A stretch of 64,000 bases of DNA from Aureimonas glaciei (GTDB lineage Bacteria > Pseudomonadota > Alphaproteobacteria > Rhizobiales > Rhizobiaceae), in assembly GCF_014643375.1 (NCBI RefSeq), contig NZ_BMJJ01000007.1:192925-256924 (forward strand). The letters are read 5' to 3'. The position numbers and the translations under genes were made by a program. Position 1 is the stretch's first letter. Every line of letters starts with the position of its first letter. This document shows, piece after piece, positions 56,174 to 64,000 of the stretch. Under the pieces are notes generated by a model that was given only the letters and a program-made list of their open reading frames with translations, was not told the DNA's origin and ran no database searches.

Positions 56174-57070
56174 ATGACCGAACCTGTCGACAGCCTGGCC
56201 TCGCTGCGGGCGTTCGTGGCCGCCGCCGACACCCGGAGCTTTAAGGCGGCGGGCCAGGGGCTCGGCATCTCGTCGTCCGCGATCGGGAAGGCCATCGGAC
56301 GCCTCGAGACCCAGTTGTCGACTAGCCTCTTCCACCGCACGACGCGCACCATCTCGCTGACCGACGCCGGCAAGCTGTTCCTCGTCCGCGCCCGGCGCAT
56401 GCTCGACGAGCTCCGCGAGGGAGAGGCGGAGCTGGCGGAAGCATCGGGCAGTCCGCGTGGCAGGCTGCGCGTCAGCCTGCCTCTGACGGGAACGCTGTTC
56501 ACGAAGGCGCTTGCCGCATACGTCGAAGCGTATCCCAATGTCGAACTGGAGCTCGACTACAGCGACCGCCTCGTGGACGTCATCGATGAAGGATTCGATG
56601 TCGTAATCCGGACGGGCGAGACCGGCGACACGCGCCTGCTCCACAAGACGCTCGTCAGGTTCGGCTGGCGGCTTGTGGCCTCCCCCGCCTACGTTGCGCG
56701 ACGCGGTGTCCCGGCCACGGTGGAGGAGCTCTCCGACCATGTATGCCTCCGGCAGCGCCTCTCGTCAGGGCGGATGGCTCAGTGGCCTGTGCGGACCGCG
56801 CCGGGCGTGCAGATCTCCGCCAGCCTTGTGACGAGTGTGATCGACCCGTTGCTCGACCTAACCCTGGCGGGAGCGGGCATCGCGGCTTTCCCCGAATTCC
56901 TTGTGCGGGATGCCCTGGCACGGGGTGCGCTCGTGCCGATCCTGGAAGTGGCATCCGACGAGGCGAGCGTCCTCACGATACTGTGGCCTGCCAGTCGCTT
57001 CCGGGTCCCGAAGGTGAGGGAGTTAGTCGACTGCATCGCGCAGCACGTCCGAACTGAGGCGAAACTGTAA
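56174..57070 (+). CDS. LysR family transcriptional regulator
   Basis: A 298-aa LTTR of the CrgA/DsdC-like branch. The winged HTH is in residues about 8-66 (RSFKAAGQGLGISSSAIGKA, then IGRLETQLSTSLFHRTTRTI); the effector domain begins near residue 90 (GRLRVSLPLTGTLFTKALAA). It is divergent from the MFS-LLM unit across 187 bases, so it probably regulates it. Confidence 0.88.
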   Translation: MTEPVDSLASLRAFVAAADTRSFKAAGQGLGISSSAIGKAIGRLETQLSTSLFHRTTRTISLTDAGKLFLVRARRMLDELREGEAELAEASGSPRGRLRVSLPLTGTLFTKALAAYVEAYPNVELELDYSDRLVDVIDEGFDVVIRTGETGDTRLLHKTLVRFGWRLVASPAYVARRGVPATVEELSDHVCLRQRLSSGRMAQWPVRTAPGVQISASLVTSVIDPLLDLTLAGAGIAAFPEFLVRDALARGALVPILEVASDEASVLTILWPASRFRVPKVRELVDCIAQHVRTEAKL

Positions 57071-57234
57071 GAGCGGTTTCTCCGGTCGCACTGCCGGATC
57101 CGGCGGCCACTTCATGAGACAGCATGGAGTCCTCTGCTACGGACACAGAAGAACTGGCAGTCATCGACCCTCTCAAGACATTCCGCAGCCACTTGGACCG
57201 CCCCGACAGCGGACGTTGATATCCGCCAGGCGTC
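57071..57234. other. short non-coding spacer
   Basis: No gene is seen between the LysR stop and the SDR remnant. Confidence 0.4.
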
Positions 57235-57419
57235 CTTGTTGACGCGGCCCGGGGATCGTGAACCCTCCGTCGACGAGGAGAGACTGCCCCGTGACGAAGC
57301 ACGCTTCGTCCGAGCATAGCTAAGCGGCCACTTCGGCGATTTCCTCAGGCGTGCCAAGGCGCTTCAAGGCAGCACGCTCAGCGAGCGGCGGAATGATCTC
57401 GCTACTTTGGGCACGCAGC
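57235..57419 (-). pseudogene. C-terminal fragment of a short-chain dehydrogenase/reductase
   Basis: Read leftward, the frame gives MLRAQSSEIIPPLAERAALK, then RLGTPEEIAEVAA, a TAG stop where SDRs have Tyr, then LCSDEACFVTGQSLLVDGGF. This is the conserved C-terminal end of classical SDRs. The catalytic half is missing and an in-frame stop interrupts it, so it is a dead remnant. It begins at the 3' end of pcaB, overlapping its last codons in another frame. Confidence 0.8.
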
Positions 57420-58478
57420 ATAATCGAAGGCGCCACGAAGCGCCTTGAACTCGGCATGAGACACGAGGCCCTCCGCCACAGCGATGGCCCGACCGGTGGT
57501 CTCCGCCATTTGAGGCAGGAGCATCCACTCCAGGGTCCAAGCGGCGCCCGAGCGTTCGTTCTCGTGGATCATGGACTGGCCGAGAAGGCCGAGAAGGCCG
57601 GCATTGAAGCGGCCGATGGCCACAAGCACCTCGGCGCCGACCGGGTTCTCCTTGTGCGCCATGGCGGAGGAGCCTCCGCCGCCGGCCAGCCGCACGGCAT
57701 TGATGCCGGTCTGCGCCATGAGGGCGAAATCCTGTCCAATCTTGGCCGTCGTTCCCGCCAGTAGCGCCAGGGCCTGCGCGATGTCGAGGATCTCCGTCCG
57801 GTCGGACTGCCAGGACGGCGCGTCGCCGAGGCCGAGCCGCAGAGCCAGCGCCCTGCGGATGTCTTCGTATTGGTCGCCAAAGCTTTCGCCCGTGCCGATC
57901 GGCCCGCCGAGCTGGACGGGAAGTCCGGCGCGCAGCGACGACAGGCGTGCGGCGTGCTTCTCCAGCGGGCGCTGCCAGGTGGCGAGCTTATCGGCGAGCG
58001 TGAACGGTAGGGCGGCCTGCATGCGCGTCTGCGCCATCAGCGTCCGGGATCCCTGCTCGCGAACGAGCCGGCCCATCTCTTCCATCAGCCGCTCCAGGCG
58101 CACGACCAGAAGGTCGAGAACCGCCCTCAGCCGCAGCATCAGCCCAGTATCAATGGCATCCTGGCTTGTCGCGCCGAGATGGACGAAGGCGGCATGCGGC
58201 TCCCCCACGGCACGGCGCAATTCCTGGACGAGATGCGGAACGCTGACGCCGTCTCGCGCCATGGCCCGCCCGAGTTCGGCAGGGTCCGGTCGCAGCGTTT
58301 CGGCGACCGAGGCGATGCGATCCGCCGACGCTTGCGGAACGAGCCCGAACGCGACCTGTGCCCGTGCCAGCTCGGCCTCGAAGCGCAGGATCATCGCGAC
58401 CTCTGCATCCCCCGAGAAATGCGCCGAAATCTCGGCGTCACCGCAGAGGGCGGTCACCAAAGGGGGCTCGGCCACCAT
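57402..58478 (-). CDS. pcaB: 3-carboxy-cis,cis-muconate cycloisomerase
   Basis: A 358-aa member of the fumarase/aspartase superfamily that lactonises beta-carboxy-muconate to gamma-carboxymuconolactone. Evidence: HLGATSQDAIDTGLML (100-115), the superfamily signature GGGGSSAMAHKENPVGAEVL (266-285), and the lyase fold throughout. It is the last gene of the operon. Its final residues (FDYAACPK) are not family-like and read into the SDR remnant, so the native C-terminus may have been replaced by recombination; the short rhizobial-type PcaB of about 350 aa makes the loss small. Confidence 0.88.
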   Translation of the reverse strand: MVAEPPLVTALCGDAEISAHFSGDAEVAMILRFEAELARAQVAFGLVPQASADRIASVAETLRPDPAELGRAMARDGVSVPHLVQELRRAVGEPHAAFVHLGATSQDAIDTGLMLRLRAVLDLLVVRLERLMEEMGRLVREQGSRTLMAQTRMQAALPFTLADKLATWQRPLEKHAARLSSLRAGLPVQLGGPIGTGESFGDQYEDIRRALALRLGLGDAPSWQSDRTEILDIAQALALLAGTTAKIGQDFALMAQTGINAVRLAGGGGSSAMAHKENPVGAEVLVAIGRFNAGLLGLLGQSMIHENERSGAAWTLEWMLLPQMAETTGRAIAVAEGLVSHAEFKALRGAFDYAACPK

Positions 58479-58479
58479 G

Positions 58480-59685
58480 TCAGACCCTTTCGAGCGCCAC
58501 GGAAATGCCCTGGCCGACGCCGATGCACATGGTGGCGAGTGCCAGGCGCTTGCCCGTCAGCGAGAGCTCCAGCGCGGCCGAGCCGGTGATGCGGGCGCCG
58601 GACATGCCCAAGGGGTGCCCGAGCGCGATCGCGCCGCCGTTGGCGTTGACCCGGATGTCGTCGTCGGCGAGCCCGAGATCGCGCAGCGTCGCGAGGCCCT
58701 GGCTGGCAAACGCCTCGTTCAACTCGATCACGTCGAAATCGTCCGGCTTCAGCCCGAGCCGCTTGCAGAGCTTGCGCGTCGAGAGCGCCGGGCCGAAGCC
58801 CATGATCCGCGGGGCGAGACCTGCCGTGGCGCCGCCGAGGACGCGGGCGATCGGCGTCAGGCCGTGGCGGCGGGCGGCTGCCTCGCTGGCGACGATCAGG
58901 GCCGCCGCGCCATCGTTGACGCCCGAGGCATTGCCCGCGGTGACCGTGCCGCCCTTGCGAAACGGCGTCTTCAGCGCCGCCAGTCCTTCGAGCGTCGTGT
59001 CGGCACGCGGATGTTCGTCGTGCTCCACGAGCCTCGGCTCGCCGCGCTTCTGCGCGACGGGAACCGCAACGATCTCCCGGGCGAGGCGTCCATTGGCCTG
59101 GGCGGCGACGGCCTTCTCTTGCGAACGCAGGGCGAAAAGATCCTGGTCCTCGCGCGAGACGGAAAAATCCGCAGCGACGTTTTCGCCGGTCTCCGGCATG
59201 GAATCGACGCCGTAGGCCGCCTTCATCAAGGGATTGACGAAGCGCCAGCCGATCGTCGTGTCGAAAATCTCCGCCTGGCGGGAGAAGGCGCTCTCGGCCT
59301 TCGGCATGACGAAGGGGGCGCGGCTCATGCTCTCGACGCCGCCGGCGATGATGAGGTCCGCCTCGCCGGCCTTGATCGCGCGGGCCGCCGTGATCACCGC
59401 ATCCATGCCGGAGCCGCAGAGGCGGTTGATCGTCGTTCCCGGCACGCTGTCGGGAAGACCGGCGAGCAGCAGCGCCATGCGCGCGACGTTGCGGTTGTCC
59501 TCGCCCGCCTGGTTGGCGCAGCCGTAGATCACCTCGTCGACACCGGCGAAATCCACCGAGGGATAACGCTCCATCAAGGCCTTCAGCGGAATGGCGCCGA
59601 GATCGTCGGCGCGCACGGAGGACAGGGCACCGCCGAAACGGCCGATGGGCGTGCGCACATAGGCGCAGATGAAGGCGTCTGGCAT
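58480..59685 (-). CDS. pcaF: 3-oxoadipyl-CoA thiolase
   Basis: A 401-aa thiolase that cleaves 3-oxoadipyl-CoA to succinyl-CoA and acetyl-CoA. The catalytic residues are Cys90 (INRLCGSGMD), His357 (GHPLG) and Cys387 (ATMCIGVGQG). Start ATG 59685 follows pcaJ by one base; pcaB starts one base before its stop's end. Length is typical of PcaF. Confidence 0.93.
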   Translation of the reverse strand: MPDAFICAYVRTPIGRFGGALSSVRADDLGAIPLKALMERYPSVDFAGVDEVIYGCANQAGEDNRNVARMALLLAGLPDSVPGTTINRLCGSGMDAVITAARAIKAGEADLIIAGGVESMSRAPFVMPKAESAFSRQAEIFDTTIGWRFVNPLMKAAYGVDSMPETGENVAADFSVSREDQDLFALRSQEKAVAAQANGRLAREIVAVPVAQKRGEPRLVEHDEHPRADTTLEGLAALKTPFRKGGTVTAGNASGVNDGAAALIVASEAAARRHGLTPIARVLGGATAGLAPRIMGFGPALSTRKLCKRLGLKPDDFDVIELNEAFASQGLATLRDLGLADDDIRVNANGGAIALGHPLGMSGARITGSAALELSLTGKRLALATMCIGVGQGISVALERV

Positions 59686-59686
59686 G

Positions 59687-60358
59687 TCAGATCTCCGGCA
59701 CGACAAGGTTGGCGACGGTGCCCTCCACGTGAAGCTGCGCACCCGTGGCGGCCTGAAGCTCTTCCAGCGACAGCGACGGCAGTTTCTCGCGCAGGACGAA
59801 GCGCCCTGCCTCGATATCGACGACGGCAAGGCTCGTATAGACCCGCGTGACGCAGACGACGCCCGTCAGCGGCAGGCTGCAGCGCTGAACCAGCTTCGGC
59901 CGGCCGTCTTTCGTCACATGGTCGGTGATGACCGCGACGCGCTTGGCGCCGTGCACCAGGTCCATCGCGCCGCCGACCGCGGGCACGCCCTTCGGCCCCG
60001 TCGACCAGTTGGCGAGATCGCCTGTTTCGGCGACCTCGTAGGCGCCGAGAATGGCGACGTCGAGATGGCCGCCACGGACCATGGCAAAGGAGTCGGCGTG
60101 GTGGAAGAAGGCCGTGCCGGGCTTCAGCGTCACCGCCTTCTTGCCGGCATTGATGAGGTCCCAGTCCTCCTCGCCGGCGGCCGGCGCCTCGCCGAAGCCG
60201 AGGATGCCGTTTTCGGTGTGGAAGATCGCTTGCCGGCCCGGCGGCTGGAAGCGCGCGACCATTTCGGGAAAGCCGATGCCGAGATTGACGTAGTCGCCGT
60301 CGGCGATGTCCTGCGCGGCACGCCATGCCATCTGGGTCGCGGTCAGTCTGGCGGTCAT
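59687..60358 (-). CDS. pcaJ: 3-oxoadipate CoA-transferase subunit B
   Basis: A 223-aa beta subunit of the succinyl-CoA:3-oxoadipate CoA-transferase. The catalytic Glu is Glu49 in HTENGILG. The nucleotide-like loop GAYEVAETGDLANW is typical. ATG 60358 overlaps the pcaI stop by 4 bases. Confidence 0.93.
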   Translation of the reverse strand: MTARLTATQMAWRAAQDIADGDYVNLGIGFPEMVARFQPPGRQAIFHTENGILGFGEAPAAGEEDWDLINAGKKAVTLKPGTAFFHHADSFAMVRGGHLDVAILGAYEVAETGDLANWSTGPKGVPAVGGAMDLVHGAKRVAVITDHVTKDGRPKLVQRCSLPLTGVVCVTRVYTSLAVVDIEAGRFVLREKLPSLSLEELQAATGAQLHVEGTVANLVVPEI

Positions 60359-61089
60359 TGCGCGATCTCCGGATACACCGCATCGGCGCGGTTCAGGTCT
60401 TCCTCCTGGGCGGGATCGATCACCTCGACCAGCCCCTGCACGAAAATGCCGGGCGTCACGACATGCTCGGGATCGATCGCGCCGGGCGCCACGATCTTCG
60501 AGACCTGGACGATGGTGACGGAGGCCGCCATGCACATCAGCGGATTGAAGTTCCGCGCCGCCTTGTTGAAGGTGAGGTTGCCGTGGGTATCGCCGAGATG
60601 CGCCTTCACCAGCGCAAAGTTGGCCTTCAGCCAGCGCTCGCGGATATAGGGGCGCCCGTCGAATTCCTCGACGGGCTTGCCCTTGGCGAGGTCCGTGCCG
60701 AAGCCGGTCGGGGTGTAGAAGGCGGGAATGCCGGCGCCGCCCGCCCGGATGCGCTCGGCGAGCGTGCCCTGCGGCACCAGTTCCAGCTCGATCTCGCCGG
60801 CAAGGTATTTTTCCGTAAAGATCCGCGGATCGGCCGAGCGCGGGAAGGAGCAGATCAGCTTCGCCACCATGCCCTGCCCGATCAGGGCCGCAAGCCCGAC
60901 GCCGCCATTGCCGGCATTGTTGTTGACGACGGTCAGACCCGTCGGATGGCCTGTGGCGCGGAACCGATCAATGAGCGCGTGGATTAGTTCGATCGGCGCG
61001 CCGGAGCCGCCGAACCCGCCGATCATCACTGTCGCGCCGTCGGCAATCTCGGCCACGGCCTGCGAGAGGCTGGAAAGCGTCTTGTCCAT
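60355..61089 (-). CDS. pcaI: 3-oxoadipate CoA-transferase subunit A
   Basis: A 244-aa alpha subunit. The CoA-transferase motif GGFGGSGAPIELI (24-36) and NNNAGNGGVGLAALIGQG are visible; ATFNPLMCMAAS-like core (NFNPLMCMAAS) follows. It acts with PcaJ to activate 3-oxoadipate. A gap of 83 bases separates it from pcaG. Confidence 0.93.
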   Translation of the reverse strand: MDKTLSSLSQAVAEIADGATVMIGGFGGSGAPIELIHALIDRFRATGHPTGLTVVNNNAGNGGVGLAALIGQGMVAKLICSFPRSADPRIFTEKYLAGEIELELVPQGTLAERIRAGGAGIPAFYTPTGFGTDLAKGKPVEEFDGRPYIRERWLKANFALVKAHLGDTHGNLTFNKAARNFNPLMCMAASVTIVQVSKIVAPGAIDPEHVVTPGIFVQGLVEVIDPAQEEDLNRADAVYPEIAQ

Positions 61090-61172
61090 GTCAAATCCTA
61101 GCAAGGCCTGCCCGAACACATCTGCTGGCCGAACCTGGCTCCCGTCCGGGTGCCCGCGCAGCCTGCAAATCC

Positions 61173-61799
61173 TCAGATGTCCAGAAAGACCGTCTCCCGC
61201 TCCCCCTGGAGGCGGATGTCGAAGGTGAAGACCGGCAGCCCGTCGCGCTCGGTCCGCGGTGCGATCAGCGTCTGGCGCCGTTCGGGCGAGGGAATGCGCT
61301 GGAGCAGCGGATCAGTCGCATTGGCTGCCGCCTCGTCGGCGAAATAAAGCCGGGTATGGAGCCCGAGATTGATGCCGCGCGCGACGATCCAGACCGTGAT
61401 GTGCGGCGCCTGCGGGCGACCGTCCGGCATCGGCACGGATCCCGGACGGACGGTCTCGAAACGGAACGAGCCGTCGACGCCGGAGACGGGCTGGCGTCCC
61501 CAGCCGGCAAAGGCCGGGTCGGCCTTGCCGCGTGTCTCGGCCGGCGAGTTGTGGAGCCCCGCGGCATCGGCCTGCCAGATCTCGACCAGCGCGTCGCGCA
61601 CCGGCTCCCCCAGTCCGTCGAAGAGGCGCCCCTCGACGAGGATGCGTTCGCCCCTGGTCTGCGGCCCGACCAGGACAAGCCCGAGATCGGCCTTCCAGAC
61701 GCCTGTGATTTCGACCCAGTTCGGGTTCGTGCCGATGTGGACGTAGGGCCCCGCGGTCTGCGAGGGGGATTCTTTCAGATAATCGAGGGACTGGACCAT
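61173..61799 (-). CDS. pcaG: protocatechuate 3,4-dioxygenase alpha subunit
   Basis: A 208-aa subunit of the intradiol dioxygenase that opens protocatechuate. It has the jelly-roll fold segments QTAGPYVHIG and EIWQADAAGLH, and TVWIVARGINLGLHTRLYFA; the Fe ligands are on PcaH. Start overlaps the pcaH stop by one base. Confidence 0.92.
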   Translation of the reverse strand: MVQSLDYLKESPSQTAGPYVHIGTNPNWVEITGVWKADLGLVLVGPQTRGERILVEGRLFDGLGEPVRDALVEIWQADAAGLHNSPAETRGKADPAFAGWGRQPVSGVDGSFRFETVRPGSVPMPDGRPQAPHITVWIVARGINLGLHTRLYFADEAAANATDPLLQRIPSPERRQTLIAPRTERDGLPVFTFDIRLQGERETVFLDI

Positions 61800-62515
61800 C
61801 AATTGCCCTCCATCCGGTTCTCGAACATCGTCGAGCGCCGTCCACGCAGGACGATGTCGAACTTGTAGGCGAGACTGTCCATGGGGATCGTCGCCTGCCG
61901 GTCGAGCGCCGCGACGAGCTGTTCGACCGCGGAGCGGTCCGGAATAGTGCGCACGATGGGGCACTGCCAGATCATCGGATCGCCCTCGAAATACATCTGC
62001 GTGACGAGACGCTGCGCGAAGGCATGGCCGAAGACGGAGAAATGGATGTGCGCCGGGCGCCAGTCGTTGACGCCGTTCGGCCAGGGATAGGCGCCGGGCT
62101 TGACCGTCCGGAAGTGGTAAGCGCCGCGCTCGTCGGTGATGGTGCGCCCGCAGCCGCCGAAATTCGGATCGAGGGCGGCGCGATAGCCTTCGTTCTTGTG
62201 GCGGTAGCGCCCGCCGGCATTGGCCTGCCAGAATTCGAGCAGCGTGCCCGGCACCGGACGTCCGGTCTCGTCGAGGACGCGGCCATAGACCACGATGCGC
62301 TGTCCGATCGCCTCTCCGCCCGCTCTGCGGAAATTGCGGATGAGGTCGTTGTCGTCAGGGCCGAGAAGGTCGTGGCCAAAGACGGGCCCGGTTTCCTCCG
62401 ACGCCGTCGTCGGCATGGACAGAAGCGCCTGCTGCGGCGCGCGCAGGACCGAGGTCTTGTAGGAGGGCGTCAGGGCCGGCGGATGCCAGGCCCGGTCACG
62501 CGGGAAATAGCTCAT
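61799..62515 (-). CDS. pcaH: protocatechuate 3,4-dioxygenase beta subunit
   Basis: A 238-aa catalytic subunit that binds Fe(III) through two Tyr and two His. The ligand region is [23 protein letters not shown] and [11 protein letters not shown], all intact. With PcaG it produces beta-carboxy-cis,cis-muconate. It starts with a 4-base overlap on pcaDC. Confidence 0.94.
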   Translation of the reverse strand: MSYFPRDRAWHPPALTPSYKTSVLRAPQQALLSMPTTASEETGPVFGHDLLGPDDNDLIRNFRRAGGEAIGQRIVVYGRVLDETGRPVPGTLLEFWQANAGGRYRHKNEGYRAALDPNFGGCGRTITDERGAYHFRTVKPGAYPWPNGVNDWRPAHIHFSVFGHAFAQRLVTQMYFEGDPMIWQCPIVRTIPDRSAVEQLVAALDRQATIPMDSLAYKFDIVLRGRRSTMFENRMEGN

Positions 62516-63705
62516 CGTGCCGCCTCCCCAGACGTCATTCCCGACAGCGTCGTCTTGGCGATCTTGATCGCGTGATTGGCGGCCGGCACGCCGGCATAGA
62601 TCGCGACATGCATCAGAGCCTCGGCGATGTCGTCGGCCGTGGCGCCGGTGTTGCGGGTGGCGCGGACATGCATGGCCACCTCATCGTCTTGTCCCAGCGC
62701 AGCCAGCAGCGCGATGGTGACGATGGAACGCTCGCGCCGCGTCAGCCGCGGGCTCGACCAGACCGTGCCCCAGGCGCTTTCCGTGATGAGGCGCTGGAAA
62801 GCTGCATCGAAGCCGGTGATCGCGGAAGTGGCGCGCTCGACGTGCTCGCCGCCGAGCACCGCCCGGCGCACCGCCATGCCGCGGTCGAAGGCCGAGGCCC
62901 CCTCACCGGCCGTCGCTGCGGAGGACGCCTCGAGGTGCTGCGCGATAGCGCCCGCGATCTCCGCCGGTCGCTCCAGGCACGGCAGATGGCCGGCGCCCGC
63001 GACGCGCTCGAAGCGGGCGCCGGGGATCAGCCGCGCGGTCGCCTCGACGAGGTCCGGGGGCGTCGCCAAATCGCCGTCGCCGACCAGCACGAGCGTCGGG
63101 ACCGAAATAGCCCCGGCGGCCTTGGTGAGATCGGCGTCGCGTAGGGCGGCGCAGGTGCCGGCATAGCCGGCGGTGCTCGTCTGCGCGAGCATGGTGCGCC
63201 AGCCAAAGAGCGACGCCGGCTGCTCCTTTGCAAAGGCCGGCGAGAACCAGCGCGAAACAACGGCATCGGCGACCGACGCCACGCCGCCCGCCTCCACGGC
63301 GGCGATGCGCTCGTTCCAGCTCTCGGCTGTGCCGATCTTCGCCGCCGTGTCCATGAGGACGAGCGCGTCGAACCGGCCGGGATCGCGCGCAACCATCCCC
63401 TGCGCGACGAGCCCGCCGACGGAGAGGCCGACGAGCGTCCCTGCCGGCCAGCCGAGCGCGTCGAGAAGGCCGAGGGCATCGTCGACGAGGAGATCGAGCG
63501 TGTAGGGCGCGGGCGAGACCTGCGTCAGCCCGTGGCCGCGCATGTCATAGGTGAGGATTTCGCATCGGGATCCCAGTTCCACCGCGACCGCCTCCCAGAT
63601 CCGGAGATCAGAGCCCAGCGAGTTCAAGAACAGGACGCGACGCCCTCCCGGAGTACCGCTTCGGCGATAGTGGACGGCATTGCCGTTGACCGTGACGAAG
63701 GACAT
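62512..63705 (-). CDS. pcaDC: fused 3-oxoadipate enol-lactonase / 4-carboxymuconolactone decarboxylase
   Basis: A 397-aa two-domain enzyme. Residues 1-265 are the PcaD alpha/beta hydrolase with nucleophile Ser95 (VGLSVGG), the Asp in [12 protein letters not shown] and His in [12 protein letters not shown]. Residues 272-397 are PcaC, with the [16 protein letters not shown] motif (His346) and [12 protein letters not shown]. Such fusions (PcaL/PcaDC) occur in several bacteria, whereas many rhizobia keep separate genes. It catalyses two consecutive steps. Start ATG 63705 (MSFVTVNGN) is first in the operon. Confidence 0.92.
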   Translation of the reverse strand: MSFVTVNGNAVHYRRSGTPGGRRVLFLNSLGSDLRIWEAVAVELGSRCEILTYDMRGHGLTQVSPAPYTLDLLVDDALGLLDALGWPAGTLVGLSVGGLVAQGMVARDPGRFDALVLMDTAAKIGTAESWNERIAAVEAGGVASVADAVVSRWFSPAFAKEQPASLFGWRTMLAQTSTAGYAGTCAALRDADLTKAAGAISVPTLVLVGDGDLATPPDLVEATARLIPGARFERVAGAGHLPCLERPAEIAGAIAQHLEASSAATAGEGASAFDRGMAVRRAVLGGEHVERATSAITGFDAAFQRLITESAWGTVWSSPRLTRRERSIVTIALLAALGQDDEVAMHVRATRNTGATADDIAEALMHVAIYAGVPAANHAIKIAKTTLSGMTSGEAAR

Positions 63706-63787
63706 GCCGTCTCCCCATGCGCCAAACCTTGCCCTCTCCAGTAATCCCGCCATGCGGTGATGTAAAATGAACATTGAAGGCGGTTTC

Positions 63788-63803
63788 ATAACCCGGTAGT
63801 TAT
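63788..63803. promoter_or_regulatory. PcaQ-type LysR operator-like palindrome
   Basis: ATAACCCGGTAGTTAT is a near-palindrome with LysR-type T-N11-A spacing. It resembles the PcaQ site described in Sinorhizobium (ATAACC-N4-GGTTAA) in the left half. It lies in the 96-bp divergent pcaDC-pcaQ gap, overlapping the first start codon of pcaQ. Confidence 0.55.
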
Positions 63804-64000
63804 GATCATGCCGTCAGCCTCGATCCGTCTCCGACATGTCAGAACCTTCGTTGCCGTGGCGCGGGAAGGCAGCATCGTCCGGGCCGCCGACGTCCTGGCG
63901 GTGACGCAGCCGGCGGTCTCGAAGTCGATCAAGGAACTGGAGACGATCCTCGGCACCGAACTCCTCGACCGCACCCGCCGCGGCGGCTTTCTCCTGCCCG
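63802..64000 (+). CDS. pcaQ: LysR family regulator PcaQ, N-terminal part (cut by window end)
   Basis: Sixty-six codons of an LTTR are visible: RLRHVRTFVAVAREGSIVRA, DVLAVTQPAVSKSIKELETI, LGTELLDRTRRGGFLL. The winged HTH matches PcaQ-type regulators, and it is divergent from the pca operon as pcaQ usually is. Start is ATG 63802 or ATG 63808 (the palindrome overlaps the former). It probably activates pca genes with beta-carboxymuconate-type inducers. Confidence 0.85.
   Translation, partial: MIMPSASIRLRHVRTFVAVAREGSIVRAADVLAVTQPAVSKSIKELETILGTELLDRTRRGGFLLP

Noticed and set aside
1-64000. CRISPR arrays and intact insertion sequences
   Set aside because: No regularly spaced repeats and no transposase gene were seen.

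Overview
The window is GC-rich chromosomal DNA of an alphaproteobacterium, most likely of the order Hyphomicrobiales (Rhizobiales). The basis is the gene order: a 14-subunit nuo operon followed by birA, rnj, a methylmalonyl-CoA epimerase gene, a DUF1467 gene, proS, lolC and lolD, all on the minus strand, is a familiar rhizobial backbone arrangement. Short alphaproteobacterial-type ProS, a NuoE with a C-terminal helix-hairpin-helix domain and GcrA-like regulators agree. I cannot name genus or species.

Region 1 (1-25.0 kb) is core. Complex I is encoded as nuoABCDEFGHIJKLMN (read right to left), interleaved with five non-subunit genes: a GFA-family protein, a Uma2-family nuclease-like protein, a pentapeptide-repeat protein, a small coiled-coil protein and a small membrane protein. 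Downstream are biotin-protein ligase, RNase J, methylmalonyl-CoA epimerase, ProS and the LolCD lipoprotein exporter.

Region 2 (25.3-27.5 kb) holds a Gfo/Idh/MocA oxidoreductase, tRNA-Asp(GTC) and tRNA-Val(TAC).

Region 3 (27.6-44.5 kb) is accessory. Just after tRNA-Val come an abortive-infection-like gene and a four-gene operon of a Lon-type AAA+ ATPase, two small proteins and a tyrosine-recombinase-like protein that appears to lack its catalytic Tyr. The 3' end of that gene carries a 25-bp sequence repeated exactly 11.8 kb away (32,130 and 43,923). Between the repeats are an XRE repressor heading a five-gene regulator operon linked by 4-bp overlaps (with GcrA-like parts split over two genes), phage-like unknown genes, a region with nested inverted repeats, a terminase small subunit, a tail-like protein and a large primase-polymerase/helicase fusion. 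No large terminase, portal or capsid gene is visible. This content and size suggest a phage satellite (PICI-like) or a strongly reduced prophage.

Region 4 (44.5-57.1 kb) is a catabolic/redox cluster: quinone oxidoreductase, epoxide hydrolase, two paralogous NADP-binding reductases around an HxlR regulator with duplicated operator-like sites, two luciferase-like flavin monooxygenases, an EthD-domain protein, a secreted tannase-family esterase, an MFS exporter and a LysR regulator. It ends at a broken short-chain dehydrogenase fragment that abuts the 3' end of pcaB.

Region 5 (57.4-64.0 kb) is a protocatechuate (beta-ketoadipate) operon, pcaDC-pcaH-pcaG-pcaI-pcaJ-pcaF-pcaB, with a divergent pcaQ-type LysR gene cut by the window end. 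It converts protocatechuate to succinyl-CoA and acetyl-CoA.
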